In this document: positions 35,007-46,779 of the stretch, one piece after another
Layout: each line of letters opens with the position of its first letter
Numbering within the stretch: position 1 is the first letter of the stretch
Translations under genes and position numbers: made by a program
The notes under the pieces: generated by a model
Seen by the model: only the letters and a program-made list of their open reading frames with translations
What the model was told of the DNA's origin: nothing
Databases searched by the model: none
Assembly: GCA_964016985.1 (NCBI GenBank)
Contig: OZ024827.1
Span: 59,292,181 to 59,356,180, forward strand
DNA: 64,000 nt
Direction of reading: 5' to 3'
DNA from: Anodontia alba
Taxonomy: Eukaryota; Mollusca; Bivalvia; Lucinida; Lucinidae

Positions 35007-35514
35007 AGGGGAACACAACCTTAAAAGATATTGTGCTTTAAAGTAAAGAACTTTACAAACAATGAATTTTGACACAAATTTGATCAAAATCGGTGGAAAA
35101 TTAAGTAAGTTATAGACAATTGAATATTTTACCATTGGTGGTATGGGCGCCGCCATTTTGAATATTTAATGAGGTTTCATAAAAATTGAGATTCGTTTCA
35201 TAAAGGTAGTTATTCTCATAAAGTTTGTTTATTTTGGGGGAAATGATTGCTTGTCACTAAAATTAAAAGATTATAAAATCTGTAGCAAAATTATTCTTAA
35301 AAGCCCTTTATAATTTGTTTTTGCATATTTACTTTGGGTTGTGTGACGTCACAAAGCCTACAATATGGCGGCATCCATGACAGCCATTTTAAATATATTC
35401 AAAACACCATACCTTCCTTATTTCTGGGCCGAATTTGAAAAGTCTTGCATCAAAATAAATGGCTTGTTAAGCACTTTACTCCAAGATATACTTAAACTTA
35501 TATTGCGTTCCCCT
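35007..35514. mobile_element. 508-bp TTAA-flanked MITE
   Basis: TTAA at 35003-35006 and 35515-35518. The ends are AGGGGAACACAACCTTA and, in reverse, AGGGGAACGCAATATAA. TTAA duplication is typical of piggyBac and Kolobok elements. The interior carries GCGCCGCCATTTTG (35150), a full CRE palindrome TGACGTCA (35345) and ATATGGCGGCAT (35363), so it brings two known classes of promoter motif. No ORF. Confidence 0.8.
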
Positions 35515-35518
35515 TTAA

Positions 35519-38390
35519 AGACTAGTGTGTAACATTAAGCAAATTTAGAAACATATATAACACAATGAAATTAAGTATATATATTTATTAAAGCAATTCA
35601 GTGACTTTAGCACTATTAGCGATTAACACCATTCTTGTGTCGAAAACAAAAATGCTATGCAACTTGGTTTTCATCTATTCCGTGCATATATTTGTACATT
35701 TTTCTATTATAACATAAACAATCGGTACTTAGCTAAAACTCATGAACAAATATCACATCAATATTATTGGATATAATTAGCTATAGTCAGCATTACATAT
35801 TTATGTGTGACTTTGAAATTAACTCTATGAAAGGACCTAGAAAAGGTTTTCTCAGTGTCAGAATATGCATTCTTAGCAGCAAAAGTTTTACTCTAAGCAT
35901 TAGAGTATGTCTCACATATATAAATTTAGACTGAACAGTGTCTGGGCTGAAGGGAAATGGCCTTAAAGAATATGGGAATTTAATAACAGTTATAAAAATC
36001 ATTGTTTTGTCTTATTTTGGTAGGGTCTGTCTTTAGAAGCACAATAAAAGTTGTAACAGTATAAGTGGAGATATGCAAGGAGTCTGATTAATAAAATCAC
36101 TTAGAGTTGTGTCATATAGGTTACCAGACATAATAGGTAAATGATAATATCTGGTAATCGCATTTTATATTGGAAGTAAACTGATTGATTAATTGTGTTG
36201 GGGTTAATGACACATCAACCCTTGTGGGTCATTTGGTGTCGTCTCCCAGGGAAAGGGAGAAGAGAGATAAAACAAATAGTAGGGGAGGTGGAAGAAAGAG
36301 ACAGGGGAGAAGGAGGAAATTGAATGAAAATGAAGAAACAGAAGACTTAAAAACATTTCCTCTCTACCCCCACCTGCTGCAATAGTAGCAGACCTTGCCC
36401 AGCTGTAAGCAAATATCAGTTAGACGCCCCGGTGACGCAAGATACACGACACCTTTGCCTCACCCAACCACCCCCTGGTAGTAAACTATTCACCATAACA
36501 GAATGGGTGCTAGGTCATTGTCATGCCTGATATTGCAATGGAAATAAAAGGTGGAAAAACGAAAATACCAAAAAAAAAAAAAAAATAATAATAAAAATAA
36601 AAGAAAACTTATCATATAAGGTGCATAGCAATACTTGGCACCAGGATAATCTAGTAATAAATGGTTTATCAGGGGTAGGGACCAAAGAAGAATTTTATAT
36701 CTCATTATGATTTCTTGGTAGCTTAATCTGAGTCAGAATCTTAGGCTTGGAGACACATTCAATCATTTATGTTATATACTATCACCATTTATATAAGGCT
36801 CAGAGACATAGCCAACGCTATCAGGTATTTTATACTAACATCATTTTGGCCGTCAATTACATATTTTGGAGGGCCATTATAAAGTCACACAGCAAATGGG
36901 AACTGTTAAGATTAATGTTTATATGTGTTATTACTTATATCACTAATACAATTTATATCAATACGTTTATATAATTTTATATCTATTATGGTTTTCTTAT
37001 CACTATAGACGATAATTAATAATAAACATTTATTTAATGTGTATATCATCAAATTATATTAAGTATGACTGACTTATACGTATTGTTTTTTCATGGCATT
37101 TCATAATAAAGCAGACCCTATTGAAGCAAATTACCTTCTAGCCAGCATAAAACATTTTATTTTACAAACTGTGGCACTAGAGAACTGCCAGTGTGTATGC
37201 TGTGTATTTGGCTACTTCTTAGAGATGACTTAGGGAATTGCAGTGCGGTGTTGATATATGTGTGATGTCATTATCGTCCAGATTACCACTTCATTTTCAT
37301 GTAAACTCAAATAATGAAATAGTTCTTCTTGAATAATTTGTACCATCAGAATGTTTTTGTTGTTCACTTTATTCATGCTTTTGAGTTGATATTAGAAAAG
37401 TATACAGTATTTTCATTAATGGAGTTGTACTGAAGAGATTTCTCCAGCAAACAGTGTCTATAGGAAACAGAGCACAAACACTGACATTTAGCGTGTGTAA
37501 CAACATTTAGTGTGCAATATTTCAGGCAGTCTAAATGGATTTAAGTTTTAGATTATCAGCTTTTATGCATAGAACAAAAGCAATGAAGAGCTCATCTAAG
37601 TATGTATGAAAATGCAAGATTTCTGTATTTGTTATAGGGTACATTTTACTATTTTAAAGATAAAATTATCAAGCGGATATACCAGCAGAAGGTCGGTGAG
37701 AGTTTTTTTTTTACTTAATTTTAAAGGTATCTGAGAAATAATTTACTATATTTGTTATTAAAAGAATCGTAGAGCTGCTTTCTCTTCAACTTTATATACT
37801 ATCAACAGCCTTCTATACAATGTAGATAAGCTATCACACAAAAAGTAACATATGTAAAATTAAAAAATGTATAAAGCGTTTATCCAAAGTCCATAATGCA
37901 TTAAGTCCATCTTAATAGTTAAATACATTCTACTTAGTGCAACCACAGCAATAAAATGTTAAGAAGTTTGAAATAACGATACTTTTTCGGAAGAGAAGTT
38001 TAAGCTGTTTTAAAGTAATTATCGACCTTATGTCATTTGCCTAGCCAACCTGGTTTGTTCATATTTTTTGGTATAGAAAGGAGGACAAATAGTGTTTATT
38101 TATTGTAAAACAGCATCAGATTAACGTTCAAGTCACTGACTGGTCATAGTCGTCCAAAACGCTGTATCAGGAAACATATATGAGGTTTATGGCTTTTAGT
38201 AACGTATATAACAGTTATATCACAAAGCCATTGATAGTTCAACATATTTGGATACCTGTCTCTATAAAACCATTGGTATCAAATAGAATGCTGCTAAGTA
38301 AGAATATGGACACTTTAGTATTTACACCAAAGTATTTTATTGTTTTTAAAGTAACGTTGGTAACAATATTGTTACACGCAAACGCTCCCA
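35519..38390. other. AT-rich region, nothing recognised
   Basis: About 2.9 kb with no terminal repeats or coding similarity. There is a GC-richer island at 36210-36480 (AGAG-rich tract, then pyrimidine-rich CACC sequence) and an A-rich tract at 36571-36602. Confidence 0.5.
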
Positions 38391-38604
38391 TCGCCAGAGG
38401 GCTACATGTCATTTTGTTTCTTATATAATGTAGTTTTAGAAAATCACAGTGTACAAAATTCTCCCTGGGGAGAGGGGGGTCTATAGCCGGCCCAAGTTCT
38501 ATTAGGAGTTATAATCCGGACAAGAATGCACGGGCGGACAGGAGTAAAACTTATTGCCCTTCCACCATTCTTCGAATGGTGAATGGTTGGGGCATAATTA
38601 AAAT
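38391..38604 (+). repeat. R1-like and pearl-like end fragments
   Basis: 'acgctcccatcgccagaggg' (38382) and 'tgtacaaaattctcccTGGGG..GCCGGCCC' match the outer end of repeat R1. They join a pearl-type end: 'ggagttataatccggac', CACGGGCGGACAGGAG, then the 'accattcttcgaatggt' hairpin and 'ggggcataatt'. Confidence 0.55.
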
Positions 38605-39340
38605 AGAAATCTGGAAACAATATCTGGCTTCTCTGTATTTTAATGCTGAGCATCCTGCCAATTACGATGGTCCAGAGTATGTGAAAATGGGGGACAATAC
38701 AAAATCGGAAGATATGGAATACGAAAATGGTTTCAAGATCAGGAATCTTATTCCCTGACCAGAGGAGCACGACGTCATATTTAACCTTCCATGGTCATTG
38801 TAGACGCTATAGATAGTCTATGGGATATGGATTTAATGGATATGTTAGACTTGTCAAAACACGATGACGGTTAGTAGTACATTTTGGTGGCCATTGACAT
38901 TTTCTCCCGTTACGCCCATGCACAACCTATCAAAAGGAAATGGGGAAACAATGTCTTAAATGCATTTAACAAAATGTTATCATGTCAAAACCAACCAGGT
39001 TATGGTCCGCGCAGATAGAGGTATGGAGTTAAAGTAAAGAGGTCAATAAATATTTCAAAGCTCAAAACATTCACTATTACTACGCCCTGAACATAGAGAC
39101 TAAGACCAATTATGCGGAGATATTAATTAAAACATTGAAGCACCGAATCTTTCGATACATGATGAAACAGAGATCTTAGCATTACATAGACGTTCTTCAA
39201 GAAATGATCAACAGCTACAATAGCACTGTTCATCGCAGTTAAGACCTCCCATCCGCCAATATTTGTACAGAACATACAGGAGAAAGTCGATTGCAGCAAT
39301 ATATATAAAGAACCAAAATAAGAGGTCTCAATCAACATTT
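38605..39340 (+). pseudogene. Polinton/Maverick-type integrase relic
   Basis: Degenerate rve-type integrase read across several frames: an N-terminal ASLYFNAEHPANYDGPE segment (38630-38680); the core entry WDMDLMDMLDLSKHDDG (38823-38873) with the first acidic residues; AIDIFSRYAHAQPIKRKWG (38893-38949); and later blocks TLKHRIFRYMMKQRS and HYIDVLQEMINSYNSTVHRS (39132-39239). Many stops and frameshifts. This is the integrase type found in Polinton/Maverick elements and relatives. No DNA polymerase B, ATPase or capsid genes were seen nearby, so it is an isolated fragment. Confidence 0.6.
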
Positions 39341-39920
39341 CCGTATGAGTAGCTTCCCTTTAAAAGTGCAGTTTTGACAAAGAAACCTGCATTTATGATA
39401 TTTAGTGCATTCGGTCGACAGAAGGATAAAAATAATGTAAGGACATGTTTCAACTTTAACTGCATAACAGAGTACACTGTCAAATTTCTATACCAAGGAC
39501 ATGACGTTTTTGACATTTTCGTTCTTCTTCTAATGGAATACATTGAATTTCTATGGGACATTAATTGACATTGTTCTGTTAAATAAACGGTTTTATGAGA
39601 TTTTATCTGTATATTGTAAATGAGGCTAAGCCAAGCAACATTTTTTCGAGAAAAAAAAAATACAAGTGAAAACGACCAACGCCACTTGAGATACAGATTC
39701 TTTTAAATTCTCTGTATTTTTCATTCAAAGGGAGATAATTTGAGACGGAAAGAAATTCAAATTTAGCTTGACGTCTTTTGAGGGTAATTTCGAATTAGAT
39801 AACATTGTGGTTTTAATCACAGATATTTGTGTAAGACATTGATAAAAAAAAATGACACTTGTTTTTATACAAAGCGAGTTATGAAATACTGTTTATAACT
39901 AGAATTTGTTTTTCTACAAA
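39341..39920. other. Unassigned, between two repeats
   Basis: AT-rich; may continue the integrase-bearing fragment at its 5' end (39341-39560), but no motif was identified. No feature supported. Confidence 0.4.
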
Positions 39921-40017
39921 AAATAGATGTCTGCACCTCCCCCTCCCCCCCCCCCCCCCCCCCGCCTCCCCCTTTTTTTTTGATGTCGTATTGTACATTC
40001 AGCGAATATTTATATTA

Positions 40018-41303
40018 CGAGGGTCGTGCAAAAAGTTCTGTCTAATAGGCTTCCTTAGTTATATCCCAGGTATATTCTAAAATGCTTCACGGCACCTGAA
40101 TAATGTGTTGAATAGCTAACGATACCCGTTTATTTCGTGCAAATTGCTTTCCAACTGACCGAGTTATTTCAAATTGAAATAGATGCAGTCATATACACTG
40201 ACCAATTTACTTGTTACATTTGAACATGGACCAGAAGACGTAGCTGAAATTCGTAGCTACATTAAATGCCGCATTAGGCTTAATATAGATTCAAAGCAGA
40301 TATTTAATAAATTGTGTGGTATATATGGACCTCAGACCATTTCAATGCGCACAGTTTTTAGGTGGATAAAGCTTTTAAAGCTGGGAAATTTTCTGTTGAA
40401 GATGATACCCGTCCTGGAAGACCTAAAACCTCTGTTACCAAGGCTAACATCGCTGCTGTAAAGATTGTGGTCGAACAGGATGCGCGATTGTCTGTTAAAG
40501 ATATAGCTAGTTGTACTAGCATACCAGAAGCCAGTGTGCAAACAATTCTGAAAAAGCGTTTGGACCCGAGAAAGGTTTGCGCTAGGTGGGTACCTCATTT
40601 GCTCTCTGAGGAGCAAAAGACACAACGCCTTAAATGTGCTAACAGGTAATGAAACCTGGGTGCACATGTTTGAGCCACAAAGAAAGGCTGATAATAAGCA
40701 ATGGAAGCGAAAAGATAAAAAACGCCCATGTATTGCCAAGAGAACCAAAATTTCGAAAAAGATGTTGTACGTAATTTTCTTTAATTCAAGTGGGCCAGTC
40801 GTTCAAGTGCCTTGTCCATCTGGTCATACAGTCACTGGCCGATTCTACAAGTATTCTGTACTGAAGAAAGTGAAAGAGTTTTACAATAAGAAACGACCAA
40901 GCAAAGGATGGTCAGGAGTCCACTTTTTACATGACAACGCCTCCTCTCATAAGTGTGAGGTTGTTAAGTCTTTTTTGGCTTCTGAAAAGGTGAAAGTTTT
41001 AAACCATCCACCTTATTCACCTGACCTGAGTCCCTGTGACTTCTTTTTTATTTCCAAGGCTTAAGAAAATGCTTTCTGGAAATAAGTATACGTCGAGAAG
41101 TTCTTTTGGCAGCGCTATTTATCAGTGTCTCCAACAGATACCAAAAGAAGACTATTTATCTGCTTTTCGTGACTGGGTAAAAAGGTTACAAAAATGTGTT
41201 TCAGTAAAGGGGGAATACTTTGAAGGTTTGTAATAATATGTTTGATAAGACGTAGCACTGAAGTAATCCGAACCCAGTGACAAAACTTTTTGCAGGACCC
41301 TCG
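40018..41303 (+). mobile_element. Full-length mariner element, 1286 bp
   Basis: TA target duplication at 40016-40017 and 41304-41305. The inverted ends CGAGGGTCGTGCAAAAAGTT and CGAGGGTCCTGCAAAAAGTT both continue (C/T)TGTC. Size and TA target are typical of the mariner family. Confidence 0.92.
40183..41233 (+). pseudogene. Mariner transposase, inactivated
   Basis: DD34D-type transposase in at least four pieces. The N-terminal HTH (SKQIFNKLCGIYGPQTISMR) is in frame 1. A one-base shift near 40362 leads to DDTRPGRPKTSVT and the second HTH to 40649. A deletion then joins directly to the catalytic start, TGNETWVHMFEP (about 40642). HDNASSHKCEVV and SPCDFFF carry the second and third Asp, and a shift near 41045 leads to CVSVKGEYFEGL. 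The first catalytic Asp (normally GDETW) is Asn. Frameshifts, deletion and D-to-N make it non-functional. Confidence 0.88.
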
Positions 41304-41845
41304 TAACTAATGAAATTCCAAGGGAAATAACTAAAAAGGTATAAATGCAAGAGTTATGGTTCTTACGCTTGACACGTCGTCAAATGTTGTTTGATATTCA
41401 TATAAAGTTTCGTGAAGATATCTTGAACGGTTTTCAAGTTATAGGGTGACCACGTTTTTATGTCGGACAAAGTTCCAAGGGCAATAATTCAAAACGCATA
41501 AATGCAAGAGTTATGGTTCTTGCGCTCTGCACGTTGTCTAATGTTGATTGATATTTACATGAAGTTTCTTGAAGATATCTTGAACAGGTTTTAAGTTACA
41601 GAGCGGACACGATTTTGTGACGGAAAAAGTTCCAAGGAAAATAACTCAAAAAGTATAAATGCAAGAGTTATGGTTCTTGCACTCTGCACGTCGTCTAATG
41701 TTGATTGATATTTATATGAAGTTTTGTGAGATAGCTTGAACGGTTTTCAAGTTATAGAGCAGACACGAGTGTGACAGACAGACAGACAGACGCCCGGGGG
41801 AAAAACAATATGTCTCCCAACCCTAAAGGGGGGAGACATAATTAA

Positions 41846-42190
41846 GGGGTCATAACTCCATAATTTATGACTGCGAAAGAATTACCTTTGTGATTTTTAA
41901 AGACAGACGTTTGACAAAAATGACCATGAAAACATTTAAACGAAAAAAGTACAACACAAGCCGGTACTCAAAACTCGAAACTGTATACATTTTATTGCCT
42001 TTGAGTATCATATTGAAAAGTTCTCGAAAAAAAGACTTGGAACTAACAGCGAGGAGTACTACTGAGATGTTTACATTGGCCTAAAAAGTATGATTCTTGG
42101 ATCGCGGAAAAAGACGTCATGAGTTACTCCTTGTCAACTGAACTCCAATTATATATGGGTATATTGAAGACTTTCATCTTCATTTACTAG
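41846..42190. other. Unassigned spacer
   Basis: No repeat ends or coding similarity seen. Confidence 0.4.
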
Positions 42191-42424
42191 AGAGCAGCCA
42201 AAGAGATTATCACAAACGTCGTGTACAGCGCTGATTTGTCTTGTAACATCGATCTAAGACAGTTTTGTTATCGGGCAAAAGGTAAGAATCCTGAAACAGG
42301 ATGTCATTATCCCAGGGTTAATGTTCTTCAGAGTGGATACACTGGAAGATTTCTCGCCTTTCGTAGACAGGAGGTAACCTTTGTGACTTCCCGTTTGCTT
42401 TGCTGGACACCAGTTGCTTTCTGA
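42191..42424 (+). pseudogene. Possible TBP-repeat-like fragment
   Basis: Open frame from 42191 (after a TAG at 42188) to TGA at 42422. The sequence NVVYSADLSCNIDLRQFCYR, then YPRVNVLQ, then GRFLAFRRQEVTFVTSR follows the order of a single TATA-binding-protein repeat: a beta strand with a 'C.IDL' helix start, a YP(R/K) element, then two strands around 'FRRQEV'. It is a lone ~60-residue unit without intron signals. Unusual TBP-like units occur in some invertebrate mobile DNA, but this call rests on pattern alone. Confidence 0.25.
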
Positions 42425-44144
42425 AAAGGGGTCTACTCTATCAGGAAAAGCTTTTACCCCTTGGGAGCCAATTATTTCATTTTAGAGTAAACACCTTTTA
42501 AGAAGGGAGACAAACAAGTTTGATAGAGTTGTCGCCGTTGAAAGTGTATGTTATTGTATTCAGCACTATGATGAAGTAGGGGAGACGTTTTACAGCCACA
42601 GTTTGATTAGGTTCTGTTCTTCCATACAGTACGTAACGTATCTTATAGTTCTGGAACCGGAAAATGTAGGTCCTAATCTCAGCTTGTTCAGGATGAATTG
42701 GAAAATAGGCATATTTAACGCTCTATATGCTGTGTAAAATTTCAGCAGACGACATTTTGAAATATTGTTGTATTAACCACAGAAAAAAACAAGAAAAAAA
42801 ACCCCAAAAAAACAGGTCAGGACATTTCATGCAAACTGTCTATCAAAGAGACAATTTGTATGAAATGACCAGCCCTACTTTCTGAAATAATGAGAATATA
42901 CATAATCAAATTTACGTCTGCTGAATTTGTCGAGAAGAATTTGCTATAAGTAACAGCGACTGAAAGTACAACTGGACGACTAATGCGACAAATGAAACTG
43001 TATGAGGTTTCCTTGATTGCCACTCTGTCATGTAATTCTACACCCTGCTCACACAGCCCAGTGGTAGCAGGCATCTTTAATAAGATAACATTTTCTCAAT
43101 GTTAATTTAAATATGTTTGTCTTGAGACGCGACGTGTCATCAGATTAACATTCCTACATGTATGTCTTTCTTAACACTTTAAGTGACAATCACAAGTGCA
43201 GCAACCGACAGTTTGAAAAAGTTTTTATTTCTTTTTTTAAAGGGAATATATTTGAGTCCTAGCCGATTCACATGAAATGCCAAGCCTTTTATTTTATCTG
43301 AAAATAATAATAATTATTATAAAAGAAAACAGAATGTCCTCTGCAACAATTTTATTCGGCGCTTTAAGGGTTATTATGAGATGAGTATCTACTGACATGA
43401 CAGAATTCCAAATCAGTCGTTCTAGAGAAAAGACTTAACAAATATTTAATTGAACAGTCCTTTTGTGGGAATGCCGCTTCAAGTTGGAAGGGTATTTATG
43501 ACAAACTATCTTGCGTTTTGCATAATTATTATATATATTTGAACAGATGTATACCCCAAGGAAGTTCAGTCTAGCCTGAAAGTATTTACATCTCTTCTCA
43601 AAGTAAGCTACCTTCAAAAGAACATGGATAGCATCACTATCGCCCACGCCTCTTGTGGGGCAGATCATTTCCTTTAACAGTGGCCCTTTGAGAATGAACT
43701 CATGTGGAACAAATTATTTTCAACTGAACACACCATTGCGAGACGCACACAGGAAAGGGCGACAAACACTTGCAATTTAAAGTGTTTCTTAAACGATGAA
43801 GAAATGCATGTTGAACACCATATTTACCCTAAGTAATTAGACAGGCAGACAGAGCAGAACAAACAGTGTAGACCCATGTTAGCAGCCTGACATTGCGCCG
43901 TCTGATCAAGGTCTACACTGTCTGCCACTTATCTGGCAGTATTCTGACACATCAGCAGCTAGTAAAATGGATTATGTTGGGATAAATATGGGAAAGTGGT
44001 AATGTGTCCGAATACTTAGACTGAATACGGTACATACTAAGACTGTCCGCAATAACACGATGAAACGTTCATAATCTGAGCCGCGACAAATTATAATGGT
44101 GCCTTCGAGCACACATGATCAGATACTTCTGTGCGTGTCGCTGG
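42425..44144. other. Non-coding region with hairpin relics
   Basis: Contains a 'GTCAGGACATTTCATGCAAA' / 'TTTGTATGAAATGACCAGCC' hairpin (42816-42870), a piece of the 240-bp tandem unit near 42525-42600 (ggggagacgttttacagcca), and a GATCAG-family hairpin relic at 43865-43985 (gtagacccatgttagcag ... gtctgatcaaggtctacact). No gene recognised. Confidence 0.5.
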
Positions 44145-44381
44145 CTTCACCCATTTATGCCGAGCGGATTCTTCTACCTTAACTCTTTGGACCGGTCCTT
44201 TTCCAGTAAAAAGGGTGTCCGGTTAGTATCTATTATTACCATGTTTTACAAGAGAATTCCTGTCCTTACTGCAAACAGTGTAGACCCTGATCAGACGCCG
44301 CGCTATGCGGCGTCTGATCTGGGTCTTCACTGTTTGCCATTGTCCCCTTTATGGGACGCTACGTAGCTATAAAAGGGTTAA
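44145..44381 (-). mobile_element. Foldback MITE family C, copy 2
   Basis: Ends CTTCACCCATTTATGCCGAG and, in reverse, TTAACCCTTTTATAGCTACG. The centre is an almost perfect hairpin, CCTGATCAGACGCCGC / GCGGCGTCTGATCTGG (44286-44323), flanked by 'gcaaacagtgtagac' and 'cactgtttgc'. Aligns with 11434-11662 in reverse. Confidence 0.7.
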
Positions 44382-45219
44382 CTTTCTGTCGATATAGTCT
44401 GTCCGTTTGGTTCTGTACGTGGACATTGGTGGACCTTATTATCCTAATGATCTCCGCATATTACATGTAATACCAGAAGACGCATTTTTGCTAGACATGA
44501 CCCAGTTCATCTAGAGTGGAATTCTTTGTGTTAAAACCTGGACAATTCAAACACCCATAAAATGGTAGTTCATCAACCTGTTCACCCACGCAGAGTAATA
44601 AATTATCTTTGATACGCGAAAAAGGAGTACGTTCGTTGGAAGAACGCGCCTGATCGAACCATTTGCATTTTCGTACAGACTGATGACAATTTATACGTTA
44701 TGCAGCTGTTAAAGTAAGTTTGGTAACGTCGTGGATTTTGGTGGAACTATGAATATACGCAGATTCGTCTGATTTAACGCTGTTACAATAAGGTACTGCT
44801 TTATTAGGTCAGTTGCGATTAACATTAATTAGATCATGTCATTGATATCAACACGATATTGAAATAGGGGATATTATTGTAGATTACTAACAATCTGTAC
44901 AATTCAATCGTATGACACATTGAAAAACCATATATCAAATCTCGGTCTGCTTCCACTATGATAGCCGTATTGTGGAATTACTTTTCCCCCGAGCCACACA
45001 GCATACCGTTGTGCCCTAGGGCAAACCCGGACACTCACTCTGAAGACACTTTTCGTTGAAAATGAAATGAAACAACAACTAAATTAATTTTGTTTTAAGT
45101 CGTACGTGATCGACTCGTCTTTAGTTATCCGTCATTTAACCATGCTACACCTCACATGCAAATCAACACCAAGATAAAGATGTTCGAAAAACTACGTCAT
45201 TTCCCCGTGGAAAATTCAT
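44382..45219. other. Unassigned sequence left of the DIRS-like element
   Basis: No repeats or coding sequence identified. Confidence 0.4.
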
Positions 45220-45410
45220 CCGTAAAACAAATGAAGCATTTAACATAATTGAGACTACAGTCGACTGCACCGTGAGGCTGAATGAAACTTGGCATTACAT
45301 CAAGTTCCAAGGACCTCAGTCAAAAAAGTTCTGCACACATAAACGCCTTTTTTCTTAGTCAGGGTGTGCTGACTAATCAGGAGAAATTAATTTTCGTCTA
45401 TTTATCCGAC
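45220..45410 (+). repeat. Direct repeat DR-1 (candidate DIRS terminal repeat)
   Basis: Shares GTAAAACAAA, TAATTG, 'gaggctgaatgaaacttggc', GGACCTCAGTCAAAAAA, 'ctgcacacataaacgcc' and TCAGGGTGTGCTGACTAA with 52541-52745 in the same orientation. Roughly 75-80 percent similar by eye. Confidence 0.6.
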
Positions 45411-45959
45411 AAGCACTTATAAGCCTAACGATTGTTAGACTTTAGGCCTCTCTAACAAGTCATCTTTAATATAACCGTTTTTCGCTCCTCGCTTAACCAC
45501 CGTCAATGTCTTTTAAACATTCACTCAAGAACTGCATTGTTAGCAGCAGTAGAAGCGCCCTTCGCGCAGCGAATGGAGGCAGTATTTAGTAACATCAGAC
45601 TTAATTCAGCTTCAACAAACAGTTCACGTTACAGTGAACAGGTTATAGCCTTGCACTGTTTTCTAATTTTAAACCTGTCTTTACATGCATTAAATATGAA
45701 GGTAGAATATTCATCTTTTATCTCAGCCCATTGTAAGTAACGTTCAAGGCTGATAACATGGTAAAGTATTCCTCATGTCCTTGCAATAACAACCCACGCA
45801 CCTTCTCGATACTTGTCAGTCTTAACTGGGTCAAAAATTGCTCAAATGAGTACGTTCAATATTAATACCACAGCGTCTAATGTTCAATAGCTCGTTCTAC
45901 GTAAACAAACAACATAGGCTGTGAAGCATGCACAGATAGTATGTTGACTCTTTGCATTC
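45411..45959. other. Unassigned interior of the DIRS-like element
   Basis: Expected to hold the C-terminal part of the recombinase. I cannot identify the R..H..R..Y catalytic residues. Confidence 0.35.
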
Positions 45960-46434
45960 CCAGCAACAAATAGATTATGGAACATTAAATTCAACAGTTC
46001 GGTTGTACTAGATTCTTTTTTTCCACATTGGTCTCGTCAGTGTCCTCAAAGCATGTTCAAAGATGTTCAAAACTAAACTGCTGGTTGTTGGCGACACCAA
46101 ATCGAACATGTCATGAAGCCATTTTATATTAAAAAGCCTTAATTATTGGACTGGCTAATTAGCAGCTTGAGAGACCGAAGCTAAATACAATGCGACCTGG
46201 AAAGCCTTGGCAGGCAAGACGTCCCTATTACATGTACCTAATCCATTTCTTAAGGCCCAATTTTGTCCATTTGATAAAACCGCTGTAATAAGTTCTAACT
46301 GTACTGGAAGCCCTTGAGTCTTTAAGCAGTTTCGGCAGCAAGGCCACCTTGTCGACAAACTCTTTCGGCAGTCCACCAATATCACCAGAGAAGCTCTGAT
46401 TATATACAAAGAAGTTGGAGAGCTTATAAATCAC
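45960..46434 (-). pseudogene. Tyrosine recombinase (DIRS-type), N-terminal half
   Basis: Minus-strand pieces: EFVDKVALLPKLLKDSRASS then TVRTYYSGFIKWTKLGLKKW; a frameshift; LPAKAFQVALYLASVSQAAN; a stop; then FNIKWLHDMFDLVSPTTSSL and NIFEHALRTLTRP. These correspond to the SAM-like core-binding domain of DIRS/Ngaro recombinases (ST.RTY...F..W, then P..P..VALYL, then ...IKWLH). The catalytic domain is not recognisable. Confidence 0.65.
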
Positions 46435-46437
46435 ACG

Positions 46438-46775
46438 CTCCCATTTTCTATCTGTAATGTGTTCTTTGTGTTCAAAGGCAATCCTTTTTACTTTTATTTT
46501 ACTACTCTGCAGCTGGTATTAGTGTCGTGTGGCGGCCGTAAAACGTCTCCCCGTACTTTACCATAGTGCAGATTATTTTTTCATTTCCTTTGGGATCACT
46601 GGGCCCATTGCTGTGGCTTTGAAAATGAAGTACTGCTCGTGTATAAGCTAGAGGGCGTAAGCAGTGTTGCAAACTTCATTACTGCTTATGAAGAGTCTCA
46701 ATAAAACAGAGGCTCCAATTTTCTATCTGTAATGTTTTCTTTGTTTCCAAAGGCAACCATTTTTACTTTTATTGC
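46438..46775 (-). repeat. Fragment of the 240-bp tandem unit, inverted
   Basis: Reverse complement of about 1.3 units of 11741-12470: 'ttctatctgtaatg.gttctttg' (46445 and 46719), 'gtgtggcggccgtaaaacg' (46528), 'cttcattactgcttatgaag' (46673). Confidence 0.65.
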
Positions 46776-46779
46776 TTTA

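Larger units (their letters stand above)
39925..41845 (+). repeat. Pearl/HINE-like element carrying a mariner
   Basis: Left part 'gatgtctgcacctccccct' with a 20-C run (39944-39963). It is interrupted by the mariner (40018-41303) and resumes at 41306 with units of ~155 bp: 'ataaatgcaagagttatggt', 'gcacgtcgtctaatgttgat' and 'tcttgaacggttttcaagtt' (41341, 41500, 41655). A GACAGACAGACAGACG tract (41778) and the terminal hairpin GTCTCCC..GGGAGAC (41812-41839) close it. Confidence 0.55.

Noticed and set aside
36185..36385. 66-codon basic frame (REREKRDK..RRKR)
   Set aside because: Purine-rich low-complexity sequence; no intron or family support.
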